Shown in pieces: positions 16,887 to 26,973 of a DNA stretch of 63,550 nucleotides (positions are counted from its first letter, which is position 1; the number at the start of each line of letters is the position of its first letter). The notes under the pieces were generated by a model. That model ran no database searches, was not told the DNA's origin, and saw nothing but the letters and a program-made list of their open reading frames with translations. The translations under genes were made by a program, and so were the position numbers. This stretch comes from Acidobacteriota bacterium. Lineage in GTDB: Bacteria > Acidobacteriota > Terriglobia > Terriglobales > Acidobacteriaceae. The stretch spans positions 1 to 63,550 of the forward strand of contig QIAM01000100.1 in the NCBI GenBank assembly GCA_003225555.1. The letters are read 5' to 3'.

Positions 16887-19800
16887 TTAGAAGTTGAATC
16901 GGGCCTGCATTTCGATGACGCGTGCACCCAGGGCGCTCGCCGACTGCCCGAAGTTCGGGTTCATGATGTCGCACTGAACTGCGTTCCAGTTGCAAGCTCC
17001 GTTCAGGTTGAGCTTGTTGAACAGATTGTAGAAGTTGGCACGAACCTCCAGTTTCGCTCCTTCGCCCAGGAGCTTCATGGGCGGCAAACCGAACGATTTG
17101 CTGAGGGTCGCGTCCACATCGAAGTAGCCCGGACCTCGGAAAGAATTGCGGACAATTCCCGGAGCGGTTGGCAGAGGACCATAGGGTTGCGAGCCGCCGC
17201 TGGGGCACTGCGCAGTCGCCGGGCCGGGAAATAGACATTGAAAGAAGGTTCCGGCAACGACGGTCGGTGGCGTGAATAATGCCTGACCGCCGTTGGTATT
17301 GGGCACGTTGCTGCGGAAATTCGGCTTGAATCCGCCGAGATAGGCCGCGGGGAGCAGGGCGCCCGATCCGGCATCCGCCGATCCGCCGCCCCCGGTCGGT
17401 CCGAAGTTGAAGACCGGCTCGCAAGGTCCGGGATTCCCACCGTTGATGCCGCTGACGGTACATTGAGGGAGAACTTCGCCGAGACCATACTGCGGTGTCA
17501 AAGGGAAGCCGGTGTGGGCATTCAGAATCCCGGAAATACTCCAACCTCCGGCGATCTTCTCCACCCAGGAGCGGCTGCCGTGGAAAATCGTTGGAGACCA
17601 GACGCCGTACACCTTGAAGGCATGGCGAACGTCGTAGTCAGAGGTCGCAAAGGAGGACGCCAAATTCCATTGATAGAAGGGGCCCGCGTATGCGTTCGAT
17701 CCGGGATCCATGGTATGACTCAGACGATACTGCGTGTCCAGCAGGAAGGAGTGGCTAAACGTATGCTTCGCTTCCAACAGCAGGGCGTTGAAACGCCCAT
17801 TGCCGTCATTCCCATAAAACGTGACGCCGTGGACGACTGGGTTCAGCACAATGCCAGCGGCGGATGCGGGGTTATAGAGGTTGTAGTGGGTCGTCAGGTG
17901 ACGCGTCTGGCTCCCTTGGTATCCAACCGAAGCCACCCACTCGTGACCCAAATCGTATTCGGCTCCGAGCGTGTAGTGGAGATCATACGTGGTCGGAACG
18001 TTGGCAGCCAGTGCGGTCAGGTCAATACAACAAGTGGTCGGGAGATTGTTAGGTCCAAACGTCACAATGGCATTCGGATTTGACGCATACCCGTTGGGGT
18101 TGTGGACGTTCGAAGGGAAGGTATTAATGTAAGTGAGATTCCCCGCAGCGAGCGAAAAAGACTGGCCGTTATCCACAAATGGCGGGTTGAACCGGGTATC
18201 CAGTGTGTTGGATTGAGCGACGCCGTTATAAGCAATTCCAAAGCCGCCGCGGAGAACTAGCCGGCTGCCGAAATCATGCCCGGCGACTCCCCTCGGACTC
18301 CACGCAAAACCGAGCTGCGGGCCGAAGTTCGCCTTCTGTGCATTGAACTCGTTGCCGCCGGTGCGGACCCTAAGGTCACTGAACAGATTAGCCCCACTGC
18401 CAAGCACGACCGTACCGAGTTTGCCATGCTTCTCGGAAACCGCACCAAAGTACTCCCATCGCAGGCCAGCGGTCACGGTCAGGTTGGGCCTGACCTTATA
18501 GTTATCCTGGAAAAAGAGACCTATGACGTTTGACCGGAGGTCTTTGCGTAGAGCAGAGGGTACGCCGGTCTGGGGATCGAACTGTGCGTTCTCCGTCAAC
18601 GGGGCATCATTGAGAAAGTCCCAAATTTCGTTGAACTGGTAGCCGGGACGATCCGACCAGAAAGGAGCATCGACAGAGAGCAGACGGGTAAACTCGCCAC
18701 CCATCTTCATGGTATGCGCGCCATGAACTTTGGTGAGCACATCCTTACCGGCGTAGGTCCACTGGTCGAACCCGTTGAAGGAGCCGATTCCGTATCCGTT
18801 CACCGTAATGCCACCAAGGCCGTTGAAGCCGACTTGCGGCAGTCCCCATGGAGCGTTGGGATTCGCATCGAGGTCCTTTTCCATCCACCCGGCGGCATTG
18901 GCGCGCGCCTCATTGATCAAACTGGGGCTAAAAGTGTGATCCCAGAGCAATGTTGCGGCACGGTTGTAGTAGTGGGTGCGGAATAAGTTCATCAGCCGGT
19001 CGCCATTTCCATTGATGCCCGTGCTGGCGTTCGGCACGTAGTACATGCTGAAGGCAACCAAGTCCTTACTGGTGGCCTGGAAGTCGAGACGACCGTTGTA
19101 TTGCACGTGGGTGCTAGTACTGGGTGAAAGGATACCTTGGTAGAAAGCAATGTCCGCGGTAGTCGGATCAAGGTTGTTGGCACTGCCTGACCCGTCGCCG
19201 CCGGTGCCGGGGGAGGTGTTACTCGAATAGGCGGGATCGGGCGTGCCGAGAGCAAGCGTCAGAGGTCTACCGACGTTTAGTCCCTGGCCGGGGATAGTGA
19301 TGCAGTTTGACCCTTCGGTCAGACCAATGCTGGCGCAAGGTACATCCTGTTGTGTGCCGCCATTGGGACCGACGTTGGGAAAGCTATAAAACGCTGCGGC
19401 GTTTGTTCCGCTCGTCGCCAGGGCGCGGATGGCTGGTGTCTCATACCAGCCATTGGTAGGCGTTGCCGGTGCTTGGTTCGACAGCGTCTCGTAGGAGAAG
19501 AAAGCAAACAGCCGGTTGTGCACGATCGGCCCTCCGACCGTCCCGCCCCAATCGTTAAAGCGGTTTTCATCTCTCACATTACCGCAAAAGCCGGCGGCCT
19601 TGGTGTTCACGCAACCTGGCAAATCGCTGTTATAGCCGTTGTACTTGGTGTAGGCGTTCAGACCGGGACGATGCGCCTTGAAGAACAGACTTCCGTGGTA
19701 TTGGTTGGTTCCGTTTTGTGAAATGACCTGAACCTGGGCTCCACGGTATCTTCCGTTTTCGGCGTCGTAGTTGTCCGTGACGATCTTGACTTCCTTGACC

Positions 19801-20516
19801 GAGTCCTCGTTCGGCGTGATGACCGATGTCCCGCCCCAGGTGACGCTAGTAGTTCCTACACCGTCAATCTGGTAATTATTTTCGCCGGTCCGGGCGCCGT
19901 TTGCCGAGATCTGGCCGCCGTTCTCAATCTTGAAGATGCCGTCCGTGCCACCCGTGCCACCAACCGTCGTTCCAGGCAGGTTTGCAGTTCCCCCTCCGGA
20001 GGCCTGCGCGCCGTCGCCAAAGGCGCCAGGGGCCAGCTGTAGCAATTGGAAAACGTCGCGGCCGAAGGACGGCATTTTTTGAATCTGATCGCTAGTCACC
20101 GTGCCGCTTATATTGGCAGTTTCGGTGTCGATGGGGGGAGTGGCGTCCGTGACTGTAACCGTTTCGGTTTGTTGACCAACCTCGAGCTGAACATTGACCG
20201 CATTGGCTTGCTCGGCGATTACACCCACATTTTGCAGCAACTTCTGCTTGAAGCCGCTCTTTTCGACTTTCATCGTGTACCGGCTGGGAGGGAGAGCATT
20301 GAAGTTATACAATCCAGCCGCATCGGTCGTGGTCGTGCTGACCTGATTGGTTTCCTGATTGGTCAAGGTTACCGTCGCATCCGGTACTACGGCACCCTGA
20401 GGATCGGTCACGACTCCCTGAATCGAGGCGCGATACTGGGCGTGCGCCAGGGTGGTTGACAGAAGGGCGCAGGCGACCAACAGTGCCGTGCGCAGTGCAG
20501 CGTTGGGTCGGCTCAT
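16887..20516 (-). CDS. TonB-dependent receptor, Oar-like, with carboxypeptidase-regulatory domain
   Basis: 1209 residues, an outer-membrane protein. Signal peptide at 1-26 (ALLVACALLSTTLAHAQ). Residues 28-112 are a CarboxypepD_reg domain (IQGVVTDPQGAVVPDATVTL). A plug region follows from about 120 (IDTETANISGTVTSDQIQKM, NYQIDGVGTTSVTWGG), then a large beta-barrel ending in ...MQARFNF with the C-terminal Phe used for outer-membrane insertion. Such receptors import or bind large ligands, often glycans, with TonB energy. The start has a good SD (AAGGAG). A strong promoter and a LacI-type operator lie just upstream, and the LacI regulator gene is next on the same strand. Confidence 0.93.
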   Translation of the reverse strand: MSRPNAALRTALLVACALLSTTLAHAQYRASIQGVVTDPQGAVVPDATVTLTNQETNQVSTTTTDAAGLYNFNALPPSRYTMKVEKSGFKQKLLQNVGVIAEQANAVNVQLEVGQQTETVTVTDATPPIDTETANISGTVTSDQIQKMPSFGRDVFQLLQLAPGAFGDGAQASGGGTANLPGTTVGGTGGTDGIFKIENGGQISANGARTGENNYQIDGVGTTSVTWGGTSVITPNEDSVKEVKIVTDNYDAENGRYRGAQVQVISQNGTNQYHGSLFFKAHRPGLNAYTKYNGYNSDLPGCVNTKAAGFCGNVRDENRFNDWGGTVGGPIVHNRLFAFFSYETLSNQAPATPTNGWYETPAIRALATSGTNAAAFYSFPNVGPNGGTQQDVPCASIGLTEGSNCITIPGQGLNVGRPLTLALGTPDPAYSSNTSPGTGGDGSGSANNLDPTTADIAFYQGILSPSTSTHVQYNGRLDFQATSKDLVAFSMYYVPNASTGINGNGDRLMNLFRTHYYNRAATLLWDHTFSPSLINEARANAAGWMEKDLDANPNAPWGLPQVGFNGLGGITVNGYGIGSFNGFDQWTYAGKDVLTKVHGAHTMKMGGEFTRLLSVDAPFWSDRPGYQFNEIWDFLNDAPLTENAQFDPQTGVPSALRKDLRSNVIGLFFQDNYKVRPNLTVTAGLRWEYFGAVSEKHGKLGTVVLGSGANLFSDLRVRTGGNEFNAQKANFGPQLGFAWSPRGVAGHDFGSRLVLRGGFGIAYNGVAQSNTLDTRFNPPFVDNGQSFSLAAGNLTYINTFPSNVHNPNGYASNPNAIVTFGPNNLPTTCCIDLTALAANVPTTYDLHYTLGAEYDLGHEWVASVGYQGSQTRHLTTHYNLYNPASAAGIVLNPVVHGVTFYGNDGNGRFNALLLEAKHTFSHSFLLDTQYRLSHTMDPGSNAYAGPFYQWNLASSFATSDYDVRHAFKVYGVWSPTIFHGSRSWVEKIAGGWSISGILNAHTGFPLTPQYGLGEVLPQCTVSGINGGNPGPCEPVFNFGPTGGGGSADAGSGALLPAAYLGGFKPNFRSNVPNTNGGQALFTPPTVVAGTFFQCLFPGPATAQCPSGGSQPYGPLPTAPGIVRNSFRGPGYFDVDATLSKSFGLPPMKLLGEGAKLEVRANFYNLFNKLNLNGACNWNAVQCDIMNPNFGQSASALGARVIEMQARFNF

Positions 20517-20601
20517 CTTGACTCTCCTTACGTCGGCGGAGAACTCATGCCTCGAGAAAAGACAGACATTCGTCTTAACAGGTAAGTGTTTACTAAAACT
20601 C

Positions 20602-20619
20602 TACAAAAGCGATTTAGTA
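20602..20619. promoter_or_regulatory. LacI-type operator upstream of the TonB receptor gene
   Basis: TACAAAAGCGATTTAGTA is an imperfect palindrome around a central CG (20610-20611), the usual centre of LacI-family operators. It matches the site at 22018-22035 in 16 of 18 positions. It lies a few bases downstream of the predicted transcription start of the receptor gene, where a bound repressor would block elongation. A further half site, TTACTAAA, is at 20590-20597. Confidence 0.72.
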
Positions 20620-20634
20620 ACCTTCAGCCTGCTG

Positions 20635-20664
20635 CTTATAGCACAGCCAAATTTTCATCGTCAA
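20635..20664 (-). promoter_or_regulatory. Promoter of the TonB receptor gene
   Basis: On minus: TTGACG (20659-20664), an 18-nt spacer, then TATAAG (20635-20640) preceded by TGC, an extended -10. Both elements match five of six consensus positions. The operator at 20602-20619 follows directly. Confidence 0.7.
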
Positions 20665-20814
20665 GCGCATTCGTTGCGGGAAAGGACAGGCTGGTTGCTC
20701 CCGATGGAACCTGAGGCACAATGAGGCGGGTGGGATCCCGAACCATATCGTTCTTGCAGGCGAAATCCGACGGCTGCGGTTAAGAGATTTGTACGGCGGA
20801 GCACAGATGGAGAG

Positions 20815-21840
20815 CTACTGCTTACGAGAGCCTCGAACTCCACTCGCGTGACAGGTAGTCTCCCTGACCATTAGTTCGGGCTCGACGGCGGCGCGCTTGT
20901 CATTGAGATCGGATCCCGGCCGGTTGATGCGTCGTAGCAGAATCTCCGCCGCAATTCTTCCCATTTCGCGCAGAGGCTGGCGCACCGTGGTCAATCCTGG
21001 ATTCTGGTACGCCGCATTCTGGATGTCGTCGAAGCCGACCACGGAAACATCGTCGGGCACTTTCAATCCCGCATCCCGCAAGGCGCGGATCGCGCCCATC
21101 GCGGAAATGTCGTTAAAAGCAAAGAGCGCCGTGAAGGGCTGGCGCGCGGCCAGCAGCTTTTTGGTAGCAACTAAACCCACATGAGGGGATGGCGAGTTTT
21201 CTTCCAGTTGCGCAACCAGCTTGGGGGAGATCTGAATTCCCAAATGGCGGGCGGCTTTTTCGATGTTCGTCCATCGCACTTCGGTATCGGAGCTGAAAGC
21301 CTGGCCCTTGATGAAAGCGATCTTGCGATGTCCCAAATTAAAAAGATGCTTGAGGGCGAGCTCGGCGGCTCGCTGATGATTCAGAAGAATGTTGGTCACG
21401 CCCTTCACATTGTTGTGTCCCGATACCGTGACCACGGGCACAGAAAGAGAGAGATTCCACGGTGTGTCGACGGCGATTAGGCCATCGATGGACCGTTCCA
21501 GAAAGAGTCTGGGGTATTCGTCTATGAGGTCTGGCCGGTGGCGGTGGCTGGCGACAAAATAGAAGTATCCTTCTTGGAGAAGATAGTCTTCGACTCCGCT
21601 CATTACCGTTGCCGAATATCCATCGCTGACTTCCGGGACAATGACTCCGATGGTGAAGCTGCGCTGGGCCCGTAGCGATCTGGCGAAGAAATTGGGCCGG
21701 TATTTGAACTTGCGGGCTGCTGCAAAAATTCTGTCCTTGGTTTCCTGGGGGATGGAATCCGCGACCGTCGAGCGGTTGATGACTAGCGATACGGTTGCGG
21801 GGGAAAGCCCAAGATAATCCGCGAGCTTTTTCAGACTCAT
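20815..21840 (-). CDS. LacI-family transcriptional regulator
   Basis: 341 residues from the ATG at 21840. Residues 1-50 are the LacI helix-turn-helix and hinge (SLKKLADYLGLSPATVSLVI, then YRPNFFARSLR). Residues 60-330 are a periplasmic-binding-protein-like ligand domain (FTIGVIVPEVSDGYSATVMS, ALFAFNDISAMGAIRALRDA, VSVVGFDDIQNAAYQNPGLT). A GTG at 21900 would add 20 basic residues; neither start has a clear SD. The two operator-like sites sharing 16 of 18 bases lie before the TonB receptor gene and before the divergent GH144 gene, so this protein is the likely local repressor, released by a sugar. Confidence 0.92.
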   Translation of the reverse strand: MSLKKLADYLGLSPATVSLVINRSTVADSIPQETKDRIFAAARKFKYRPNFFARSLRAQRSFTIGVIVPEVSDGYSATVMSGVEDYLLQEGYFYFVASHRHRPDLIDEYPRLFLERSIDGLIAVDTPWNLSLSVPVVTVSGHNNVKGVTNILLNHQRAAELALKHLFNLGHRKIAFIKGQAFSSDTEVRWTNIEKAARHLGIQISPKLVAQLEENSPSPHVGLVATKKLLAARQPFTALFAFNDISAMGAIRALRDAGLKVPDDVSVVGFDDIQNAAYQNPGLTTVRQPLREMGRIAAEILLRRINRPGSDLNDKRAAVEPELMVRETTCHASGVRGSRKQ

Positions 21841-21971
21841 GGGCTTGTGGCCCGCGCGTGGCGTCTTACCCGCACTCCTGCTCGTGCCTTTTGTTCCCAC
21901 GCAGCGCAGTCTCGCACAAGCAGAATCGCGGGGCAAGCTCCAGCTCGCACTAGGCTTTTGAGCTCCTGCTA

Positions 21972-22000
21972 TTGACACACGGGACAAAAACGTATTTCAT
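21972..22000 (+). promoter_or_regulatory. Putative promoter of the GH144 gene
   Basis: TTGACA (21972-21977) matches the -35 consensus fully; 17 nt later is TTTCAT (21995-22000), four of six for -10. The LacI-type operator at 22018-22035 lies just downstream of the expected start site. Confidence 0.55.
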
Positions 22001-22017
22001 ACAGTGCGACAATGACG

Positions 22018-22035
22018 TACTAATGCGATTTAGTA
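22018..22035. promoter_or_regulatory. LacI-type operator upstream of the GH144 gene
   Basis: TACTAATGCGATTTAGTA: outer arms TACTAA and TTAGTA are perfect inverted copies around a central CG (22026-22027). It is identical in 16 of 18 positions to the site before the TonB receptor gene. It sits between the predicted hydrolase promoter and its start codon, and may also affect the divergent LacI gene. Confidence 0.75.
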
Positions 22036-22068
22036 GGGATGAATGCCATTTCAGGCGAGGTGCGACTG

Positions 22069-24288
22069 ATGTCATTCGGGGCAGGCAGGCGTTTGCTGTT
22101 CGCGCTCCTTTTGCTTTGTTCTGGAGTTCTAAGCGCGAACACGGAGTACTATCGCCACGTTGTTTTCGATAACAGCCTGACCTCGGATGCTTACTTCTAC
22201 AGCGCCGGAACGGCTAACGGGAGGAGTTTCCTTGAACAGACAAACTCGCGCCTCCCGGTTGAGACGAAGACTTTCCTGACGCCACCGAATGCGCTTCGCC
22301 TGCAATGGCAGTCGGAACCCGACGGAGGATGGGAGGCCGAAGTGCGGGTCATCAACTTCCGCAACCGCTTTCCGGAGTTCACGGGACACGCTCTCTACTT
22401 CTGGTGTTTTGCTCCGCAAGCCATTGCGGCCGCTGACTTGCCTTCGCTTGTGTTATCCACCGCGCGGGAGGGTCTGCAAGTGGCCGAGTTCCCGGCGTCT
22501 TTCACGGACCCTTTGCCGATGGGAAAGTTTGCGGGCGATCTCCCAGCAGGCCGCTGGGTTCGGGTGCGCATTCCGTTCAGTGAGTTCCACAGCGCATCGA
22601 TCTATGAATTCGCCCCGCAGCATCTGCAGAACGTCATTTTCCATCAAGGTCATGCCGATGGTGCGCGGCACACTCTGATCGTCGACGAATTTCGCATTGA
22701 TGACGAACCGGCAGCCGATTCAGCCGCTACGCTGACTGCACCCGAAAATGTGCGCGCAGTCGGTTACGACCGCCACGTGAATGTGAACTGGAATCCGGTG
22801 AACAATCCCGCGCTGGGCCGCTTCGTAATTTACCGGTCGCTGGACGGCAAGAACTTCGAACCCATTGGCATTCAGTTGCCTGGAACCAATCGCTACTCGG
22901 ATGTCCTCGGCAAGTCGGGAGTGACGGCTGCGTATAAGGTTGCCGCGTCCGACCAGCAGTACCACCTCTCCCCACTGTCCACCGCAGCCAGTGCATCAAC
23001 TCGCGAGTTCAACGACGGCGAACTTCTGACCATGCTGCAGGAAGCCTGCTTCCACTACTACTGGGAAGGCGCAGATCCATCCTCTGGCATGCCCCGCGAA
23101 AACATCCCGGGAGATGACCGCATCGTGGCCACTGGAGCAAGCGGGTTCGGCATTGCCACCCTTGTCGTCGGCGTGGACCGCGGGTTCATCACGCGCGAAC
23201 AGGGCGTTGAGCGTCTCACGAAGATTGTCGGCTTTCTTGAGCATGCGCAGCGCTATCACGGAGCCTGGTCGCACTACATGAACGGCGGTACCGGGCAGAC
23301 GATGCCGGTGTTCGGCATGTTCGATAACGGTGGAGACCTGGTGGAAACGTCGTTCTTGATGGAAGGGCTTCTGGTCGCGCGCCAGTATTTCCACGGAACC
23401 AGCGCTGCCGAGCAGGATCTGTACAGGCGTATCTCGAAGCTTTGGGAAACGGTGGAATGGGACTGGTACCGCACGGATCCGAAGAGCGACTTCATCTATT
23501 GGCACTGGTCACCAGAATGGGCGCAGCAGATCCACCATCCGCTCATCGGATTCAACGAAGTCATGATTACGTATCTGCTCGCCATGTCGTCGCCGACCCA
23601 CGGCGTACCTGTCGACATGTATTACTCCGGATGGGCGGGCCAATCTCAGGTGGCGATCGGCTATCGCGGAGGCTGGTCGGGTGCGAACAATGGAGATCAT
23701 TATGGCAATGGACATACCTACTACGGAATCAAACTCGATGTAGGCGTAGGCACCGGGGGTCCGCTGTTCTTCACCCACTACTCTTACATAGGATTCGATC
23801 CGCACAGCCTGCACGACCGCTATACATCGTCTTATTTTGAGAACAATCGCAACATCGCTCTGATCAATCGCGCTTACTCGATTGCGAATCCGAAACACTT
23901 TCAAGGGTACGGCCCGAATGCCTGGGGTCTTACGGCGAGCGATGGTCCCGAGGGTTACGTACCGCATGCGCCGGATGATAATGACGATCGCGGTACGCTC
24001 ACACTGACCGGGGCGCTCGCCTCCTTTCCTTACACGCCCGACGCGTCGATGGCCGCGTTCAAGCACTACTACCGCGACCTGGGCGGTCAGCTTTGGGATA
24101 TTTACGGACCGCGCGATGCTTTCGATCCCGGGCGCAACTGGATTTCCCCGATCTACATGGGACTGAATCAGGCTCCGATCACGGTGATGGTTGAGAACTA
24201 CAGGACTGGTCTGGTGTGGAAGAACTTCATGTCGAACCCCGAGATCACGGAAATGCTGCACAAGCTTGACGCGCTCACGACAAAATAG
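22069..24288 (+). CDS. Exported glycoside hydrolase of the GH144 / 'glycoamylase' family with FN3 domain
   Basis: 739 residues. The ATG at 22069 is preferred: GAGGTG stands 6 nt upstream and a signal peptide follows ([16 protein letters not shown]). A start at 22039 is possible. Residues 25-215 form an N-terminal beta-rich (carbohydrate-binding-like) domain, about 222-310 a fibronectin type III domain ([20 protein letters not shown]), and about 315-735 the alpha/alpha-barrel catalytic domain ([60 protein letters not shown]). Known GH144 enzymes are endo-beta-1,2-glucanases. Divergent to the LacI gene and sharing its operator with the TonB receptor, it probably degrades the glycan that the receptor handles. 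Confidence 0.88.
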   Translation: MSFGAGRRLLFALLLLCSGVLSANTEYYRHVVFDNSLTSDAYFYSAGTANGRSFLEQTNSRLPVETKTFLTPPNALRLQWQSEPDGGWEAEVRVINFRNRFPEFTGHALYFWCFAPQAIAAADLPSLVLSTAREGLQVAEFPASFTDPLPMGKFAGDLPAGRWVRVRIPFSEFHSASIYEFAPQHLQNVIFHQGHADGARHTLIVDEFRIDDEPAADSAATLTAPENVRAVGYDRHVNVNWNPVNNPALGRFVIYRSLDGKNFEPIGIQLPGTNRYSDVLGKSGVTAAYKVAASDQQYHLSPLSTAASASTREFNDGELLTMLQEACFHYYWEGADPSSGMPRENIPGDDRIVATGASGFGIATLVVGVDRGFITREQGVERLTKIVGFLEHAQRYHGAWSHYMNGGTGQTMPVFGMFDNGGDLVETSFLMEGLLVARQYFHGTSAAEQDLYRRISKLWETVEWDWYRTDPKSDFIYWHWSPEWAQQIHHPLIGFNEVMITYLLAMSSPTHGVPVDMYYSGWAGQSQVAIGYRGGWSGANNGDHYGNGHTYYGIKLDVGVGTGGPLFFTHYSYIGFDPHSLHDRYTSSYFENNRNIALINRAYSIANPKHFQGYGPNAWGLTASDGPEGYVPHAPDDNDDRGTLTLTGALASFPYTPDASMAAFKHYYRDLGGQLWDIYGPRDAFDPGRNWISPIYMGLNQAPITVMVENYRTGLVWKNFMSNPEITEMLHKLDALTTK

Positions 24289-24386
24289 CGCCGGAGCCAC
24301 CTTCCGTACAAGCTATGGACTGTTTGTGTTCTCCGGCGTCGCTAGTCTCGATCTTGTTGGGCGGATCATGAACAGCTGAACGGAGA

Positions 24387-24647
24387 TCAACTGTTCCCGG
24401 GGTTTGCGGGCCTAGTGGCTTCTGGCTCAGCTTCCACGGTAATTTCAACCTCGGCGCCTTTTTTGAGACGTACCTCATCGCCCTTCTCATCCGTCAGGGA
24501 ATTCTCGATGCGAATTTCTCGATACAGATCATCGGCGCCTTCCACCGCGATCTGAGCTTTCTCGGGTTCGCTTGGATACGACGGCGGAATGATTTTTTCC
24601 ACACTCCCGGGCATCGTCACACTCGGTTTTTCCAGTTTCTCGGTCAT
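24387..24647 (-). CDS. Small hypothetical protein (86 aa)
   Basis: 86 residues from the ATG at 24647, which has a strong SD (AAGGAG, 5 nt before). The protein is acidic and Pro/Glu-rich (MTEKLEKPSVTMPGSVEKII at the start), with a middle segment LYREIRIENSLTDEKGDEV and a beta-strand KKGAEVEITVEAEPEAT. No signal peptide or membrane segment is seen. I do not recognise a family. It is transcribed convergently to the GH144 gene and has no obvious functional link to it. Confidence 0.7.
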   Translation of the reverse strand: MTEKLEKPSVTMPGSVEKIIPPSYPSEPEKAQIAVEGADDLYREIRIENSLTDEKGDEVRLKKGAEVEITVEAEPEATRPANPGNS

Positions 24648-24743
24648 CGGTTCTCCTTCCAAAGAGCCATGCCAGCCATACTCGCGTTCACCCCACTCCA
24701 AAACTGCACACGGAAGTCATTTTGGGCACTGCCAATGTTTTGG

Positions 24744-24965
24744 CTAACACCGTAACTTTTTCAAGGCCGAGAGAAAATCGGCAGAAACTTCGCGGATGCG
24801 GTTGAGCCGCTCGTCTTGTTGGCGTAATTCGTCTTCGCTGAGGCCTCCGAAGGTCTGCGCCTTCAGACTTTCAGTTTGCTCCAGCAACAGCCGTTCGAGT
24901 TCTTCGCGAATCTCGTTCAGGCTGCGACCATCCATAACTCCCCAGCGATGAGAAATCGTAGTCAC
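24744..24965 (-). CDS. Small helical hypothetical protein (73 aa)
   Basis: 73 residues from a GTG at 24965; a later ATG at 24935 would give 63 residues starting MDGRSLNEIREELERLLLEQ. The sequence is almost wholly charged alpha-helix with heptad-like Leu spacing and ends SADFLSALKKLRC, so a short coiled coil is likely. No family is recognised. It stands alone upstream of the 86-residue gene on the same strand. Confidence 0.55.
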   Translation of the reverse strand: MTTISHRWGVMDGRSLNEIREELERLLLEQTESLKAQTFGGLSEDELRQQDERLNRIREVSADFLSALKKLRC

Positions 24966-25177
24966 GCGCGTTCCTTCGACTCCTCAGCGAATTCCTGCCG
25001 TGATCGAGGCCCAGAAACTCGCTGACGCGTTGGTTTCAGACCAGTTCCTTCATCCATGGTAAAAAACGTACCTTAGGCGGAGTGCTTTGTGAACTGATGC
25101 AGCCCGGTTCTATGGGTTGCAGGTAAGGACCAGTTGGTTGCAACGGGCACTGCATCTCGGCAGTACAATTCTAGGTC

Positions 25178-26902
25178 TTACCTAGCGCCGTGCTTCTTCT
25201 CCACTTTCGCCCACGTGTCCTTCAGAGCTACCGTGCGGTTGAACACCGGCTTTCCGGGCTTCGTGTCGGGATCGGCGCAGAAATATCCCAGGCGCTCGAA
25301 CTGGTAGCGACTCCCCGCCGTAGGGTTGGCCAGCGAAGGCTCGATCTTCGCGTTCGGGATCACTTCCAGCGAGTTCGGGTTGAGGTTGTCCAGAACATCG
25401 CGACCCTCTTCGACATCGCTGGGATTTTCCTTGCTGAACAGGTTCTCGTAGATGCGCGCCTCGGCGTCGACGCCATGCGCGGCCGAGACCCAGTGAATGG
25501 TTGACTTCACTTTGCGGCCGTCGGGCGCGTTTCCGCCGCGCGTGGCGGGGTCGTAGGTGCAGTGGACTTCGACTACCTCGCTCCTGTCATTCTTGACGAT
25601 GCTTTTGCAGGTGATGAAGTAACCGTAACGCAAGCGCACCTCGCGGCCCAGCGAGAGGCGGAAGTAGCCTTTGGGTGGATCTTCGCGAAAATCATCCTGC
25701 TCGATGTAGAGCACGCGGGAAAACGGCACCTTCCGCGTGCCGGCAGTTGCGTCCTCAGGATTGTTCACAGCGTCCATCTCTTCGGCTTGGTTCTCCGGAT
25801 AGTTGTCGATGACCACCTTCAGCGGACGCAGCACAGCCATCACGCGCGGTGCACGCTGGTTCAGATCCTCACGCACGAAGTGCTCAAGCATCGCCAGCTC
25901 AATTGAGCCGGTGGTCTTCGACACGCCGATCGACGCACAGAAATTACGGATCGCCTCCGGAGTGTAGCCACGGCGGCGGATTCCGGAAAGCGTGGGCATG
26001 CGGGGATCGTCCCAGCCGCGCACGCGGCCTTCCTGCACAAGCTGCAACAGCTTGCGCTTGCTCAGCAGCGTATGTGTCAGGTTGAGGCGGTCGAATTCGA
26101 TTTGCTGCGTAGGGAAGATGCCCAACTGCTGGATGAACCAGTTGTAGAGCGGCCGATGGTCCTCGAACTCGAGAGTACACATGGAGTGCGTGACTTTTTC
26201 GAGCGAGTCCGACTGGCCGTGGGCGTAGTCGTACATCGGATAGATGCACCACTTGTTTCCGGTACGGTGATGCTCGGCGTGCAGGATACGATACATCACC
26301 GGATCGCGCATATTCAGGTTCGGCGAAGCCATATCGATCTTGGCCCGCAGAACTCGTGAGCCGTCGGGAAATTCTCCGGCACGCATGCGCTCAAACAGGT
26401 TCAGATTCTCTTCCACGGACCGGTTGCGGTACGGGCTGTCTTTGCCGGGTTCGGTCAACGTCCCGCGATACTTGCGGATTTCCTCCGCCGACAAATCGTC
26501 GACGTACGCTTTTCCATCCTTGATAAGCTTCACTGCCCATTCGTAAAGCTGATCGAAGTAATCCGAGGCGTAGAAGAGTCCATCCCAGTGAAAACCCAGC
26601 CACTTCACGTCTTCCTGGATCGATTCAACGTACTCGGTCTCTTCTTTCTCGGGATTGGTGTCGTCAAAACGCAGATTCGTGTGTCCGCCAAACTCGTCGG
26701 CGAGTCCGAAATCGAGGCAGATCGCCTTGGCATGGCCGATGTGGAGGTACCCATTAGGCTCTGGGGGAAAGCGCGTCTGCACCCGGCCTTGGTACTTATT
26801 GGTCTTCAGGTCATCGAGAATGATGTCGCGTATGAAGTTGGAAGGGCGAGGCTCCGGCGCTGGGCTTCCCCCGGCTTTGGCCTCGGCGGTAGACGTATTC
26901 AT
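25178..26902 (-). CDS. glnS: Glutaminyl-tRNA synthetase
   Basis: 574 residues from the ATG at 26902; the open frame runs further upstream but that part is antisense to the next gene. Class I synthetase: [20 protein letters not shown] carries the HIGH signature at about 54-57, and [11 protein letters not shown] is the KMSKS equivalent. The C-terminal anticodon-binding beta-barrels follow ([20 protein letters not shown]). It charges tRNA-Gln directly with glutamine in the cytoplasm. A GluRS gene is also in the window at 32277. Confidence 0.96.
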   Translation of the reverse strand: MNTSTAEAKAGGSPAPEPRPSNFIRDIILDDLKTNKYQGRVQTRFPPEPNGYLHIGHAKAICLDFGLADEFGGHTNLRFDDTNPEKEETEYVESIQEDVKWLGFHWDGLFYASDYFDQLYEWAVKLIKDGKAYVDDLSAEEIRKYRGTLTEPGKDSPYRNRSVEENLNLFERMRAGEFPDGSRVLRAKIDMASPNLNMRDPVMYRILHAEHHRTGNKWCIYPMYDYAHGQSDSLEKVTHSMCTLEFEDHRPLYNWFIQQLGIFPTQQIEFDRLNLTHTLLSKRKLLQLVQEGRVRGWDDPRMPTLSGIRRRGYTPEAIRNFCASIGVSKTTGSIELAMLEHFVREDLNQRAPRVMAVLRPLKVVIDNYPENQAEEMDAVNNPEDATAGTRKVPFSRVLYIEQDDFREDPPKGYFRLSLGREVRLRYGYFITCKSIVKNDRSEVVEVHCTYDPATRGGNAPDGRKVKSTIHWVSAAHGVDAEARIYENLFSKENPSDVEEGRDVLDNLNPNSLEVIPNAKIEPSLANPTAGSRYQFERLGYFCADPDTKPGKPVFNRTVALKDTWAKVEKKHGAR

Positions 26903-26973
26903 CCTTATGATCTTATCGCAAGAAAACGCCGGTGCGGGTCCCGCCCCTAGATCAGCTGTCAGAGCGCCACGCG

